DNA from: Bog-756 sp963835465
GTDB lineage: Bacteria > Actinomycetota > Acidimicrobiia > Acidimicrobiales > RAAP-2
DNA: 64,000 nucleotides
Direction of reading: 5' to 3'
Assembly: GCA_963835465.1 (NCBI GenBank)
Contig: CAWIFR010000005.1
Span: 62,001-126,000, forward strand
Shown here: positions 16,491 to 25,165 of the stretch, one piece after another
Layout: each line of letters begins with the position of its first letter
How positions within the stretch are numbered: position 1 is the first letter of the stretch
The notes under the pieces: generated by a model
What the model saw: only the letters and a program-made list of their open reading frames with translations
Database searches by the model: none
Told to the model about the DNA's origin: nothing
Translations under genes and position numbers: made by a program

Positions 16491-18833
16491 ATGTCCCCTG
16501 CAAGGGAGCCCCTCGGTAGTGAGCGGGGGCCGAGCCGGTCACTCCGTCAGGTACTGCCAGAGGCCCGCCACGACACCTCTGACCTGCAGGATTTCCCGCG
16601 GACGGCGGGGGGCTCGAGGGTGTCGAGCAGCCGATCCTGGTGGGCACAAAGCTGCGGCCGCCGCTCTGTGCGCGAACAGTCGATCCCGCGCGAGCGCCTC
16701 CAGGAACGTCTTCGAAGCGGATCGGATCGCAGGCTCACTCTTGTCGCCTGCCCGGCGGGCTTCGGGAAGACCACTCTTCTCTCTGCCTGGTACGAGGCCG
16801 AGGCCGCTCAGAGACTCGTTGCGTGGCTGACGCTGGACGAGGGCGACAACGACCCCGTGGTCCTGTGGTCGCATGCCATCGGGGCGCTACGGCGCGTGAA
16901 CCGCGACGTCGCCAAGTCGACGTCATCGCAGTCGCTCGTGGCACCGGTGATTGATGTGGTTCTGCCTCGTCTGGTCAACGAGCTAGACGGCCAGGGTGAG
17001 ATCACCCTCATCCTGGACGACTTCCACCGGGTCTCCAGCGAACCGGCACGCGCCAGTGTGCGCTGGTTCATCGAACATGCGCCGCTTGGATTCCATGTCG
17101 TACTCGCCACCAGGACGGAACCAAGCCTTCCGGTGGCCAGTCTGCGCGCCCACGGCGAACTACTCGAGCTTCGAGCCGCCGATCTGCGATTCACCAACCG
17201 GGAAGCGGACGCATTCCTCAACGGCCGCCTCGGGCTTGACCTCACAGCCGAAGACGTCGACAGTCTGGTGGGGAAGACGGAGGGATGGCCGGCGGGGCTC
17301 TATCTCGCGGCGCTCTCGCTGCAGCCCACCGTCGACCGCCACGCTTTCGTCCGCACATTTGGCGGTTCGAACCGTCACGTGGTGGATTACCTGGTGACGG
17401 AGGTGCTCGAGGCCCATACACCGCCGGCGCAGGCGCTGATGCTCCAGACTTCGATCCTCGAACGGTTGACCGGCCCTCTGTGCAATGCCGTGATGGAGCA
17501 AGAGGGCTCAGCGCAGATGCTCGATGAGCTGTCACGGAGCAACCTATTCCTAGTCCCGCTTGACGACGAGTCCGGGTCGTACCGCTTTCATCACGTCTTT
17601 GCGCAGCTGCTCCGGGTGGAGCTCGAGCGTCGGGAGGCGGGCCTGGCCCCGGCGCTGCACCGCCGCGCCTACTCCTGGCATCGTGATCACGGGACGACCG
17701 ATGAGGCGATCCAGCACGCCGTGGCGGCCGAGGCTTACGCCGAAGCAATCGAGCTGATCGAGGCCTTCTGGATCAAGTACGCCAACACGTGGAGGTACGA
17801 CACCGTCCTGGCCTGGCTACGAAAGCTCCCCAACGAGGTACTGACCAGCGAGGTGCATCTGATCCTGATTCAGGCATGGGTGCTCTCACTATCTGCTAGG
17901 CAGGAGGAGGCGGCGAGGGCCATCGCAGCGGTTGAACGGCTGGGAGATCTGGGCACAGGGCCGCTGCCCGATGGCTTCAGCTCCGCTAGGGCGAGCTTGA
18001 CGATGCTACGGGCCGGCTTCCCTTGGGGCGATGTCGGCGCCCAGCTGGAGAATGCCCGACGGGCGGCCGAGCTTGAGGGTCCCGGGTCGCCTTGGCGGCC
18101 GTTGGCTTGCTGGGCGGTTGGCGTGGGCCTGTACTTCGAGGGTCAGCGTGACGAGGCCGACGATTGGTTCGCGGAATCGGCGGCGCTCGCGCCAGCGAGC
18201 GCCCAGTGGCTGTCCGGTACGTCGTCGCTGGCTTATCGATCGCTGATCGCCGGCGAGCGGGACCGTACTGACGAGCAACGCATCCTGGCCGAGGCGTCAG
18301 CCCAATTCGGAAAGGAGCACGGTACGGAGGAGGCCGTCGGCACGGTTCCGCTGGCGGTAGGGGTATCGCTGGCGGCACGTGGCAGGCCCGAGGAGGCGCT
18401 GCCGCTGATCGAGCACGGCGTCGCACTGGCCCGGACCTTTGGCCAGCCCATCCAGGTGGCCCATGCGCTGCTTGGCCAAGCGCGGGTGCTTAGGGTCCTG
18501 GGCGAGAACAAGGCGGCCACGGCCGCGATAGCCGATGCAAGATCGGTCCTCGAGCGCTGCTCTGATCCGGGGATCCTGGACGAGATACTGTCTACCCTCG
18601 AGCGGCACAGCGCAGGTCCGCCGCGCGTCCTATCCGAGGATTGCGAGCTGACACCGCGGGAGCTCGGAGTGCTACAGCTCCTGCGCAGCGATCTGTCGGA
18701 GCGAGATATCGGTCGTGAACTGTTTGTGTCGCACTACACGGTGCATAGCCACGTTCGATCGATCTACCGCAAGCTTGCCGTGCGCTCGCGGGCCGATGCG
18801 CTCGAACGTAGCCGCGAACTGGGCATCCTCTAG
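16491..18833 (+). CDS. Large LuxR/MalT-type (LAL) transcriptional regulator
   Basis: This protein of about 780 residues has an N-terminal P-loop ATPase (Walker A PAGFGKTT, Walker B LILDDFH), MalT-like winged-helix and TPR-like helical repeats, and a C-terminal LuxR HTH (LTPRELGVLQLLRSDLSERDIG..KLAVRSRADAL). LAL proteins use ATP-dependent oligomerisation to activate transcription. The usual N-terminal TKLRPP motif is found at about 16646 in a different frame and would join RERLQERL after removing one base near 16680, so the true start is probably around GTG 16640 and the N-terminus from ATG 16491 is likely artefactual. The gene is flanked by mirrored 42-bp elements that lead to two operons it presumably controls. 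Confidence 0.9.
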   Translation: MSPAREPLGSERGPSRSLRQVLPEARHDTSDLQDFPRTAGGSRVSSSRSWWAQSCGRRSVREQSIPRERLQERLRSGSDRRLTLVACPAGFGKTTLLSAWYEAEAAQRLVAWLTLDEGDNDPVVLWSHAIGALRRVNRDVAKSTSSQSLVAPVIDVVLPRLVNELDGQGEITLILDDFHRVSSEPARASVRWFIEHAPLGFHVVLATRTEPSLPVASLRAHGELLELRAADLRFTNREADAFLNGRLGLDLTAEDVDSLVGKTEGWPAGLYLAALSLQPTVDRHAFVRTFGGSNRHVVDYLVTEVLEAHTPPAQALMLQTSILERLTGPLCNAVMEQEGSAQMLDELSRSNLFLVPLDDESGSYRFHHVFAQLLRVELERREAGLAPALHRRAYSWHRDHGTTDEAIQHAVAAEAYAEAIELIEAFWIKYANTWRYDTVLAWLRKLPNEVLTSEVHLILIQAWVLSLSARQEEAARAIAAVERLGDLGTGPLPDGFSSARASLTMLRAGFPWGDVGAQLENARRAAELEGPGSPWRPLACWAVGVGLYFEGQRDEADDWFAESAALAPASAQWLSGTSSLAYRSLIAGERDRTDEQRILAEASAQFGKEHGTEEAVGTVPLAVGVSLAARGRPEEALPLIEHGVALARTFGQPIQVAHALLGQARVLRVLGENKAATAAIADARSVLERCSDPGILDEILSTLERHSAGPPRVLSEDCELTPRELGVLQLLRSDLSERDIGRELFVSHYTVHSHVRSIYRKLAVRSRADALERSRELGIL

Positions 18834-18968
18834 CGAGCGTCCAATGGCGAACGCGACGGACCCCGCCGGTCGGCAGCGACGCCCACATCTGTCTTCCATT
18901 GTCTGTGAACATTGGTCGGTGCCAGGCCGGGAGTGAGGACCGGTGGTCCGGTCCGGCGGCCAACGGCC

Positions 18969-19010
18969 TCCCCTAGGTGAATCCGGCCGGAAGGTGATGA
19001 CGGGTCGCCT
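18969..19010 (+). promoter_or_regulatory. Right copy of the 42-bp mirrored regulatory element
   Basis: TCCCCTAGGTGAATCCGG followed by CCGGAAGGTGATGAC and TCGCCT, matching 16246-16287 on the other strand at 37 of 42 positions. It ends 24 bp before the GTG of the small protein at 19035 and should drive the rightward operon (19035 to about 22402). The conservation of length without gaps argues for a protein-bound site more than for an IS end. Confidence 0.75.
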
Positions 19011-19034
19011 GCCGGAATGTAAGGCTGCATCGAA

Positions 19035-19265
19035 GTGGACAACAACTGGGCGCAACCCCGCAGCTATCGGCTTGTTCTTCGTGGGGAGCTAGGCGATTCG
19101 TTCGGAGTCCTGTTTGACGGCATGAAGTTGCAGCGGTTCGCGGGCACGACGGTGCTCACCGGCGACGTGACTGATCAGGCGCACCTTGTCGGGCTCATCG
19201 AGCGAGTCCAGGAACTTGGCGTCGAGCTCGTGTCCGTCAATCCAGGACACGGAACGGACGAGTGA
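19035..19265 (+). CDS. Small conserved actinobacterial protein of unknown function
   Basis: A 76-residue protein with a compact alpha/beta pattern: SYRLVLRGELGDSFGVLFDGMKLQR, then TTVLTGDVTDQAHLVGLIERVQELGVELVSVNP. The second half resembles small ferredoxin-like or ACT-like proteins often annotated only as hypothetical in actinobacteria. It begins at GTG immediately after the right regulatory element, so the transcript may have little or no leader. Function is not known to me. Position as the first gene of the operon suggests it belongs to the LAL response. Confidence 0.6.
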   Translation: MDNNWAQPRSYRLVLRGELGDSFGVLFDGMKLQRFAGTTVLTGDVTDQAHLVGLIERVQELGVELVSVNPGHGTDE

Positions 19266-19397
19266 AGGCCCGAAGCAAGTTAGGGAGAACTATGCCGAGG
19301 ATTGACAGTGCGGCTTCTCTGTGACCGAACGGGTCCCGCCAAGGCGGTCTTGCCCTGGGGGGACCTGTACTTTCGCCCAAATGAAAGGCCCAACAAG

Positions 19398-19890
19398 ATG
19401 AAACGCATAGCAGCTGCTGGCCGTCATGGTCACCGCGGTCGTGATGGCCGGGTGCTCGTCTTCGAGTACCAGTTCGACCACCACAACTAGCCACGCAGCA
19501 GCACCGACATCGTCGACGGTCGCCAACAGCGTGACTGGGACAGTGAAATGGGTCGCAAACAACAAGGCCGTGGTCACGACCCTGAGTGCCGATGTGGCTG
19601 CACTGGGGACCGACCTTCCAGCAGCAGTGTCCTCGCACAGTCTGTCGGCGGTCACCGCAAGTTGTCAGACGCTGGCCACCGACGTGGCGACGGCTAAGGC
19701 ACTGCCCCCCATACCCAACTCAACAGCCCAGAAGGCATGGACGTCGCTGCTCAATGATCTGAGCAGTGCAGCGCAGAAGTGCGGCGACGGGATCGCCAAA
19801 AACGATACCGGTGAACTCAGCCAGGCTGCCACTAAGGTCTCGAGCAGCAGCAGCACCTTGAGCTCACTCAAGCAAACCCTCGGGCTCTAG
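19398..19890 (+). CDS. Small secreted lipoprotein, frameshift in the signal peptide
   Basis: MKRIAAAG at 19398 begins a typical signal peptide, but the hydrophobic core and lipobox (VMVTAVVMAGCSSS) continue one base out of frame; removing one C at 19421-19422 joins them. The mature part is Ser/Thr-rich, then has a helical domain with two Cys (ASCQTLATD and QKCGDGIA) that could pair, ending GELSQAATKVSSSSSTLSSLKQTLGL. It should be lipid-anchored on the outer side of the cytoplasmic membrane. A truncated paralogue lies at 14875-15075. Role unknown. Taken from the in-frame ATG at 19426 alone, the signal peptide would be too short. Confidence 0.65.
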
Positions 19891-19904
19891 GACGGGAGAT
19901 TTGA

Positions 19905-20465
19905 ATGCCAAACGCGAGCGATGTCGATTCTGCAGAGAGCATCAGAGCAATCGGGCGACAATGGTGGCTGATCGCTCTCTTCGGCGTGATCACCATCGGC
20001 TTTGGGATCGTACTGACGTTCAAGCCGAGTAAGTCCGTGCACGCAATTGCTGTGATCATCGCCATCTGGTTGTTGATCGTGGGGGCCATTCGCCTGATCC
20101 AGGCGATAGGTGACTCGGGCGAGCGGACGGCCCTCCTGGTCATGGGCCTGCTCTCCATTGTCATTGCGATCATCTTGCTCCACCACACCACGACGGCAGT
20201 CGCCTTCGTGGGATTCATCGTCGGCATCTTCTGGACCGTCGGTGGCGTGGCGGAGTTCATCCAGGGGTTCAGTGCCAATGAGGGGAGGGTCAGTTGGGCA
20301 CGCGTCGTTCTGGGTGTGATCGCCACCGCAATCGGAATCCTTTGCCTCGTCTACCCATCGCTCTCGCTTTCGATCATCTGCGTGATCACGGGGATTGGAA
20401 TGATCGTCTACGGAGCCGCTGCGCTCGTTGCTAGTTACGAGGTCTACGGGTTGAAGAAGGCTTAG
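19905..20465 (+). CDS. HdeD-family (DUF308) membrane protein
   Basis: The 186-residue protein has six hydrophobic helices in three pairs, with the family pattern of W(W)LI..G.I.I.FGI near each pair's start (RQWWLIALFGVITIGFGIVL; ALLVMGLLSIVIAIILL; ARVVLGVIATAIGILCLVYP). HdeD proteins are linked to acid and envelope stress in enterobacteria; the molecular role is not known. GGGAGATTTGA precedes the ATG. The gene is 14 bp after the lipoprotein, in the rightward LAL operon. Confidence 0.87.
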   Translation: MPNASDVDSAESIRAIGRQWWLIALFGVITIGFGIVLTFKPSKSVHAIAVIIAIWLLIVGAIRLIQAIGDSGERTALLVMGLLSIVIAIILLHHTTTAVAFVGFIVGIFWTVGGVAEFIQGFSANEGRVSWARVVLGVIATAIGILCLVYPSLSLSIICVITGIGMIVYGAAALVASYEVYGLKKA

Positions 20466-20469
20466 GAGT

Positions 20470-20666
20470 GTCGCACTGGAGAAGGGGGCGCCCATACCCG
20501 CTCTGGAGACCACATTGCCATCGCCAGCTACCTCGGGAACGGGACCACATTCGAGCGGGCCTTGGCCACATTCACTACCACCTGTGCCGATCAGAACGAC
20601 CGCGACTACGAGGCGCTCCGCTAGGCCACAGCCACGGGCCGAATCACCGTCAGATCCGACGTCTAG
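20470..20666 (+). pseudogene. C-terminal relic of a DUF2252 protein
   Basis: In the frame from about 20505, GDHIAIASYLGNGTTFERAL and CADQNDRDYEALR match the tail of DUF2252 proteins (kinase-like fold, function unknown; usual tail YADQTERDYAALV). After a TAG stop the frame continues as ATGRITVRSDV, the expected end. Only about 60 of over 400 residues remain. It separates the HdeD gene from the FUSC gene, and this part of the island has evidently lost a gene by deletion. Confidence 0.6.
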
Positions 20667-20747
20667 GCCGGCCACAGGGCGAACCGGAGCAACTTTGCGC
20701 ACAATGGTTGAGGCTCGCCTACCCGAGACGAAAGGGGGTCGCATCCA

Positions 20748-21794
20748 ATGAGCCAGCTCACAAAGGTATTCGCAGTCGATCGGAGCAAATTCAGCCCCAC
20801 CGGTGGCATCGCCGTCGGCGCTGTCCTCCTGGTGATCTGGTTCGCCATAGCCCAGCTCAACCAGCAGAAGTACCTCGTCACCATCGTGTTCGCGGTGCTC
20901 ACCACCGCGCTCAGCGACCCAGGGGGCACGTTCCATAACCGGGCCCGAGCCATGGGCATCTTCGGTCTCGTCGGGGCGCTGGTGACTGCGCTGGCCTTCT
21001 TCGTTGGCACTCAGGCATCAGGCTTTGTGGTGCTGGCCCTGTTCGCGGTCACACTGGCCGCCGGGTTGGCGGTGAGGTTCGGGCTGCACCGATTCACCGC
21101 CGGGGTACTGCTCAACGTCTGGTTCGTCCTCGCGGTTGGACTACCGATCAGCTTTCGTGCTGACCGGGTCCACACCACCGGATGGAACCAGGCGCTGGCC
21201 TGGCTGATCGGGTCAGCCGTGTGGATCACGCTCACCTGCATCGTGTGGTTGCTGAGCAGGCGCAAGTGGAACCCGACACCCATTATCGACGTTCCCGGCG
21301 AGCCTGGGGCCCCGGTTGCCCTAACCCGCCCGATCGTGCTGTTCGCGTTGGTCAGGGCGTTGGCGCTGGCGGCCTCCGCCGCCATTGCCTTCGGGCTCCA
21401 TCAGCCCAATGCCGACTGGATGGTAATCGCCACCCTGATCGCAATGAAGCCGAGCCTCGAGCAATCCAAGCTGGTGGGACTCCAACGGGTCATCGGCGCA
21501 GCCATAGGCGCCGCCGTGGCGATACCCATCCTGCTCGTCGTCCACGACAAGGTCGCCCTTGAGGCGGCGATCATCCTCCTGGCTGCTCTCGGAGCGTCGA
21601 TCCACGGCGTCAACTACGCCTACTACACGGCGGCCATCGCCTGCGCTGCCCTGATCGCCGCGGACATTCCCCATCCTTCCAACTACGCGGCCGAGGGACG
21701 ACGGGTGCTCTTTACGTTCATCGGCGTGGGCATTGGCGTGTTAGTGATGTTCGTGGCTGACCGGCTCAAGCAGAACTCCGCCCAGCCGGCCTGA
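20748..21794 (+). CDS. FUSC-family membrane transporter-like protein
   Basis: The 348-residue protein has two blocks of hydrophobic helices (about 20-145 and 180-340) separated by a basic loop (LLSRRKWNPTPIIDVPGEP). The second block carries the FUSC-like DWMVIATLIAMKPSLEQSKLVGLQRVIGAAIGAA, matching the family signature of a helix pair followed by a TxxRVxGTxxG-like stretch. The family includes aromatic-acid and fusaric-acid efflux components. The ATG follows AAAGGGGGT. It is part of the rightward LAL operon with HdeD and a K+ channel. Substrate unknown. Confidence 0.8.
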   Translation: MSQLTKVFAVDRSKFSPTGGIAVGAVLLVIWFAIAQLNQQKYLVTIVFAVLTTALSDPGGTFHNRARAMGIFGLVGALVTALAFFVGTQASGFVVLALFAVTLAAGLAVRFGLHRFTAGVLLNVWFVLAVGLPISFRADRVHTTGWNQALAWLIGSAVWITLTCIVWLLSRRKWNPTPIIDVPGEPGAPVALTRPIVLFALVRALALAASAAIAFGLHQPNADWMVIATLIAMKPSLEQSKLVGLQRVIGAAIGAAVAIPILLVVHDKVALEAAIILLAALGASIHGVNYAYYTAAIACAALIAADIPHPSNYAAEGRRVLFTFIGVGIGVLVMFVADRLKQNSAQPA

Positions 21795-21826
21795 CCCTCG
21801 GATCGAGAGAATAGGGGAGGAGGGCC

Positions 21827-22402
21827 ATGTCTGCCGCTAACGAGCCGGCGACAGGAGCTACGCCGATCGGTGACCTTGCCGATCGGGGACGGAAACGGCT
21901 GTTCGTCTTCGCAGTATTGCGCACGGCTGCCACGGTCGCTCTAGTTCTTGCTCTCTACTTCCTACTGCCCCTGGGCGGCGGCACCAACGTCGAGAAGATC
22001 ACCAAGCTGATTCTCGGAGCACTGGTGCTCACAGCGGTCATCATCTGGCAAGTCCGGCAGATCATCCGGTCCAACCACCCGGTCGGCCGGGCCGTCGAGG
22101 CACTGGCGTTCAGTGTTCCGCTCTACATGCTGCTCTTTGCGACTACCTACTTCGTCATGGCCCACACTAATGCGACAGCGTTCGGGGCACCTGTGAGTCG
22201 GACCGACGCAATGTACTTCTCCTCCACCGTGTTCACCACAGTCGGCTTCGGTGACATCACACCCAAGAGCGAAGCTGCACACCTTGTCGTTACCGCGCAG
22301 ATGTGGCTGGACTTGGTGTTCTTGGGTCTGGTGTTACGTGTGGTCACCCAGGCCGTCACGCACAGTCAGCAGCGCCGAGCCTCATGGTCTGACGTGCCCT
22401 AG
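21827..22402 (+). CDS. Two-pore-helix potassium channel (Ion_trans_2)
   Basis: The 191-residue protein has an N-terminal helix pair (about 26-48 and 58-75), then a pore module: outer helix LAFSVPLYMLLFATTYFVM, the pore loop with selectivity filter TTVGFGD, and an inner helix (AQMWLDLVFLGLVLRVVTQA). The filter is the classic K+ signature. There is no RCK/TrkA domain. Passive K+ flux would change membrane potential, which fits an envelope-stress island. GGGGAGGAGGG precedes the ATG, and it lies 32 bp after the FUSC gene, the last gene of this operon. The following 289 bp contain no gene. Confidence 0.88.
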   Translation: MSAANEPATGATPIGDLADRGRKRLFVFAVLRTAATVALVLALYFLLPLGGGTNVEKITKLILGALVLTAVIIWQVRQIIRSNHPVGRAVEALAFSVPLYMLLFATTYFVMAHTNATAFGAPVSRTDAMYFSSTVFTTVGFGDITPKSEAAHLVVTAQMWLDLVFLGLVLRVVTQAVTHSQQRRASWSDVP

Positions 22403-22741
22403 TCAATGGCTATGACCTGAACTTCGATGTCCAAGCCACCAGCTTGTCCCTCGCGTCTGCGAGGGCCCACCAATTCTGCATCGGCACCATGGGGCAAGAA
22501 CTTGAGCACAAATCTTGCATTTCTCGGATCCCTTTGATGAGTGACCCCAGATGGTGGCCTATGGCGTTTGCCCCCATGCGCTGACCTGCATGTTCGTCGG
22601 CGCATGGGGCTCACCCCGCCTCTGCGTCAGTACGTGTTGGGGCAATATGACCTGGCGTTTTGGGCCCTTGGATAAGTGCCACCCACCCGCTGTTATACAG
22701 GTGATCCGTAGGTCCTGGGCTTGTCCCCTATCGAACCACAC

Positions 22742-24028
22742 TCACTGGGCCTTAGCGACGCCCTCGATGAGGCCGTCGAAGAGCTCGCGCCGGTCACTCT
22801 GACCGCGCTGATCGGCGTGCTTGCTCTGTCGCTTCAGGATCGTCACGAACTGTGGACCAGTCTCGAAGAAGCCACACCGTTCGCAGACGCTCTCGAAGAC
22901 GCAGCCGAGCAAGGCGGGCCTTGTGCAGTGACCGTTGGCCAGGAGTCGACGATGGTCAGTCGGAGTCATGCTTGTCCCGGTGCGCCCGGCACCGCCACCG
23001 GGAAGCGAGCCCATCTGCCGGTAGTTGGCCTCGACCGCCTCGGTCACCCTGAAGTACTCGTCGGCCACGGTCTGGTCCGAGATGCGAGCGTAGGTGAGCG
23101 TCATATCCATCGACCGGTGGCCGAGTAGTGCGGCGATGGCCTCGAGGCTCATGCCGCGATTGATGGACTGGGTGGCGAGAGTGTGGCGCAACTGGTGGGG
23201 ATGAACGTGACCGATGCCGGCTCGCTTGGCCACGGCGGCGACGTAACGCTGGATGGTGCGCCGGTCGAATGGCTTCCCATCGTCTCGCTCGACCAAGTAC
23301 CCGTTGTGTGATGGTCCCCGCCACGCCCTGTAGTCGATGATGAGATCGCTCAGCATGGGCAATAGGGGGACGTAGCGGTCGTTGTGCAACTTGCCGACAG
23401 GGATCCTGAGCTGTCGGAGGTCTCCGAGCGTCACCATGGCATCGTCCTCGAGGGCAGCAAGCTCGCCGACGCGCATTCCGGTCCGGGCGAGCAGCTCGAC
23501 CATGAGCCGCCGTCGCCGGTTGGGATCCTGGGCGAGTGCGGCCATGAACTTGGCCGCCGTCGGGTCGTCCAAGAACTTGGGCAGGGCGTCATCGAGGATG
23601 GGGAAGTCGGTCGAGTGAATCGGCAGTCGTGCGGGAGCATCGTCATAGTCCCACTCGATGATCCGCTCGAAGAAGGTGCGCAAGAAGCCGAGGCGGTGCC
23701 GAATGGTGGTGGTCGACAAAGGCTTGCCCCCCTGCCCCGGTCGGGCAGCCTGCCACGTCTTGAAGTCCTCGATGTGGGGGCGTCCGATGGCGGCCACCGA
23801 GACGCAGGTGGGATCGGCTGTCGTGACCCGGTGGGCGAGCAGCCGGAGGGCCAGGTCCACTGCGGACACGGTGTTGGGACGAGCCGAAACCTCAAGTTGG
23901 TCCAGGTAGGAGGCCATAGTGGCGGCCATCCGGGGCGCTCGAGCGGCGATCTCGCTCCACGTCACCTCGGGCGTCCCGCCTCCCGGACGGCGGGTCTTCG
24001 GCTGCGCTGCTTGGGCCAGGGCGGTCAT
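22742..24028 (-). CDS. Tyrosine recombinase, second of the pair, with Cys-rich tail
   Basis: The 428-residue protein has an N-terminal core-binding domain (about 35-140) and a catalytic domain with Arg in ARTGMRVGEL, HQLRH, LGHRS and a Tyr in TYARI. All the conserved catalytic residues are present. A tail of about 70 residues follows with several Cys (LLGCVFESVCERCGFF), a likely zinc site. The ATG at 24028 overlaps the stop of the upstream recombinase (ATGA), so both are made from one message in fixed ratio. The longer open frame upstream of 24028 is the shadow of the other gene. Confidence 0.88.
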   Translation of the reverse strand: MTALAQAAQPKTRRPGGGTPEVTWSEIAARAPRMAATMASYLDQLEVSARPNTVSAVDLALRLLAHRVTTADPTCVSVAAIGRPHIEDFKTWQAARPGQGGKPLSTTTIRHRLGFLRTFFERIIEWDYDDAPARLPIHSTDFPILDDALPKFLDDPTAAKFMAALAQDPNRRRRLMVELLARTGMRVGELAALEDDAMVTLGDLRQLRIPVGKLHNDRYVPLLPMLSDLIIDYRAWRGPSHNGYLVERDDGKPFDRRTIQRYVAAVAKRAGIGHVHPHQLRHTLATQSINRGMSLEAIAALLGHRSMDMTLTYARISDQTVADEYFRVTEAVEANYRQMGSLPGGGAGRTGTSMTPTDHRRLLANGHCTRPALLGCVFESVCERCGFFETGPQFVTILKRQSKHADQRGQSDRRELFDGLIEGVAKAQ

Positions 24029-25068
24029 CGGGCCACCCCCGCTAGAGCCTGGGCCTCGATGGCCTCGACCGCCCGTCGGTACTCGTCGGCCAGCCAGTCC
24101 ACGCTCAGGTGCAGATAGACCCGCGTCGAGGAGATGGAGCGGTGTCCGGCCTGGGCCTGGATAGCCTCGATGGCCATGCCCGCCTCCCGCAGCCGGGTGA
24201 AGCAGGTGTGGCGCAGTTCGTGGCAGGTGCCATGACTGAGTCCGGCCCGTCTCCTTGCCGCCCGCACGATCTCGTCGAGTCCCGGGGTCGAGAGCGGTTG
24301 CCCACGATGGGGTCCCTTGAGCGAGACGAACAGCGAGTCGCTGGTGGATTCGGCCGGCCGTTCGTCGTTCATGTAGCGGGCCACGGTGGCAAAGAAGGTG
24401 GGTGACAGCGGCACTAGGCGTTCGTGGCCGCCCTTCCCCTCGGTGATCATCACCCGCCACTCACCGAGCCGGAGGTCGCCGAGCCGCAAACCCAGTACTT
24501 CGCACCGCCGCAGCCCGCCGAGCACCATGGCCTGGACCATGGCCCGGTCCCGGTCGGTGCGCAGCGCCGCCATCAACGCCTCGATCTCTTCGGGGTCGAG
24601 GATCCTCGGCAGCCGACGCACTCCACGCACGAGAGGCAGACCACGGCCGGATCGAGACCGGCTCCGGCGGGTGGCGATGCCCCGGGGGACTGGGTTCACG
24701 CTCACGTCGACATCGTCACGGGTGATCAGGTAGCCATACAGGCTTGAGACCGCGGCCAGCCGACGCTTGATCGTCGCCGCCGATAGCCCGGACGAACCAT
24801 CGGCGATGCGCACCACCTTCTCGGCGCCAGGCCGTGGCCGCCGTTGGGCGGTCACGAAGGCCATGACGTCTTTGGGAGTGACCTCGGTGGGCTCTTTGGG
24901 CACCACAGTGAAGAACACGCTCAGGTCGTGGGCGTAACACCGAACGGTGTTCGGACGCGCCCGGCCCACCACGAACTCCAAGAACTGATCGACCAACTCG
25001 TGGCCGACTCTGTACTCGCGTTCACCGTCCGGACGGACGTGACACTCGAATGACGGACTCCACACCAC
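24025..25068 (-). CDS. Tyrosine recombinase, first of the pair
   Basis: The 347-residue protein has a core-binding domain (ELVDQFLEFVVGRARPNTVRCYAHDL..) and a catalytic domain with Arg in VLGGLRRCEVLGL, HELRH, AGHRSI and the Tyr in STRVYLHLSVDWL. It starts at GTG 25068, preceded by a perfect AAGGAGGT at 5 bp. A basic loop (RRSRSRSGRG) separates the domains. It is likely to cut and rejoin the element's 16-bp ends together with its partner gene. Confidence 0.88.
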   Translation of the reverse strand: MVWSPSFECHVRPDGEREYRVGHELVDQFLEFVVGRARPNTVRCYAHDLSVFFTVVPKEPTEVTPKDVMAFVTAQRRPRPGAEKVVRIADGSSGLSAATIKRRLAAVSSLYGYLITRDDVDVSVNPVPRGIATRRSRSRSGRGLPLVRGVRRLPRILDPEEIEALMAALRTDRDRAMVQAMVLGGLRRCEVLGLRLGDLRLGEWRVMITEGKGGHERLVPLSPTFFATVARYMNDERPAESTSDSLFVSLKGPHRGQPLSTPGLDEIVRAARRRAGLSHGTCHELRHTCFTRLREAGMAIEAIQAQAGHRSISSTRVYLHLSVDWLADEYRRAVEAIEAQALAGVAR

Positions 25069-25165
25069 CGCATACCTCCTTGTCGGGCTTACACCCGAGG
25101 AGGATCCCCCGGATGCCTAGTCCAGGAGGTGGATCACCTGTATAACCGGCGGTCAGGGACACCCC

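Larger units (their letters stand above)
22692..25146. mobile_element. 2.45-kb element: two tyrosine recombinases within 16-bp inverted repeats
   Basis: GTTATACAGGTGATCC at 22692-22707 recurs as a perfect inverse at 25131-25146. Between them are only two overlapping recombinase genes read leftward. Outside the repeats the sequences differ (left ...CACCCGCT, right CGGCGGTC...), with no obvious target duplication. The layout resembles Tn554-like or paired-recombinase elements but lacks cargo and a third protein. Both genes are intact, so the element may still be mobile. Confidence 0.8.

Noticed and set aside
16246..19010. Reading the mirrored 42-bp elements as IS terminal repeats around a mobile LAL gene
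   Set aside because: No transposase lies between them, no target duplication is visible, and both point at operon starts; a regulatory role fits better, although it is not proven.
19340..19395. A possible third DosR-like box (GGGGACCTGTACTTTCGCCC)
   Set aside because: Half-sites are too far apart and not symmetric; it does not fit the palindrome seen at 30025 and 36819.
22399..22614. 71-codon frame on the minus strand after the K+ channel
   Set aside because: No ribosome site, overlaps the channel stop, composition is not protein-like.
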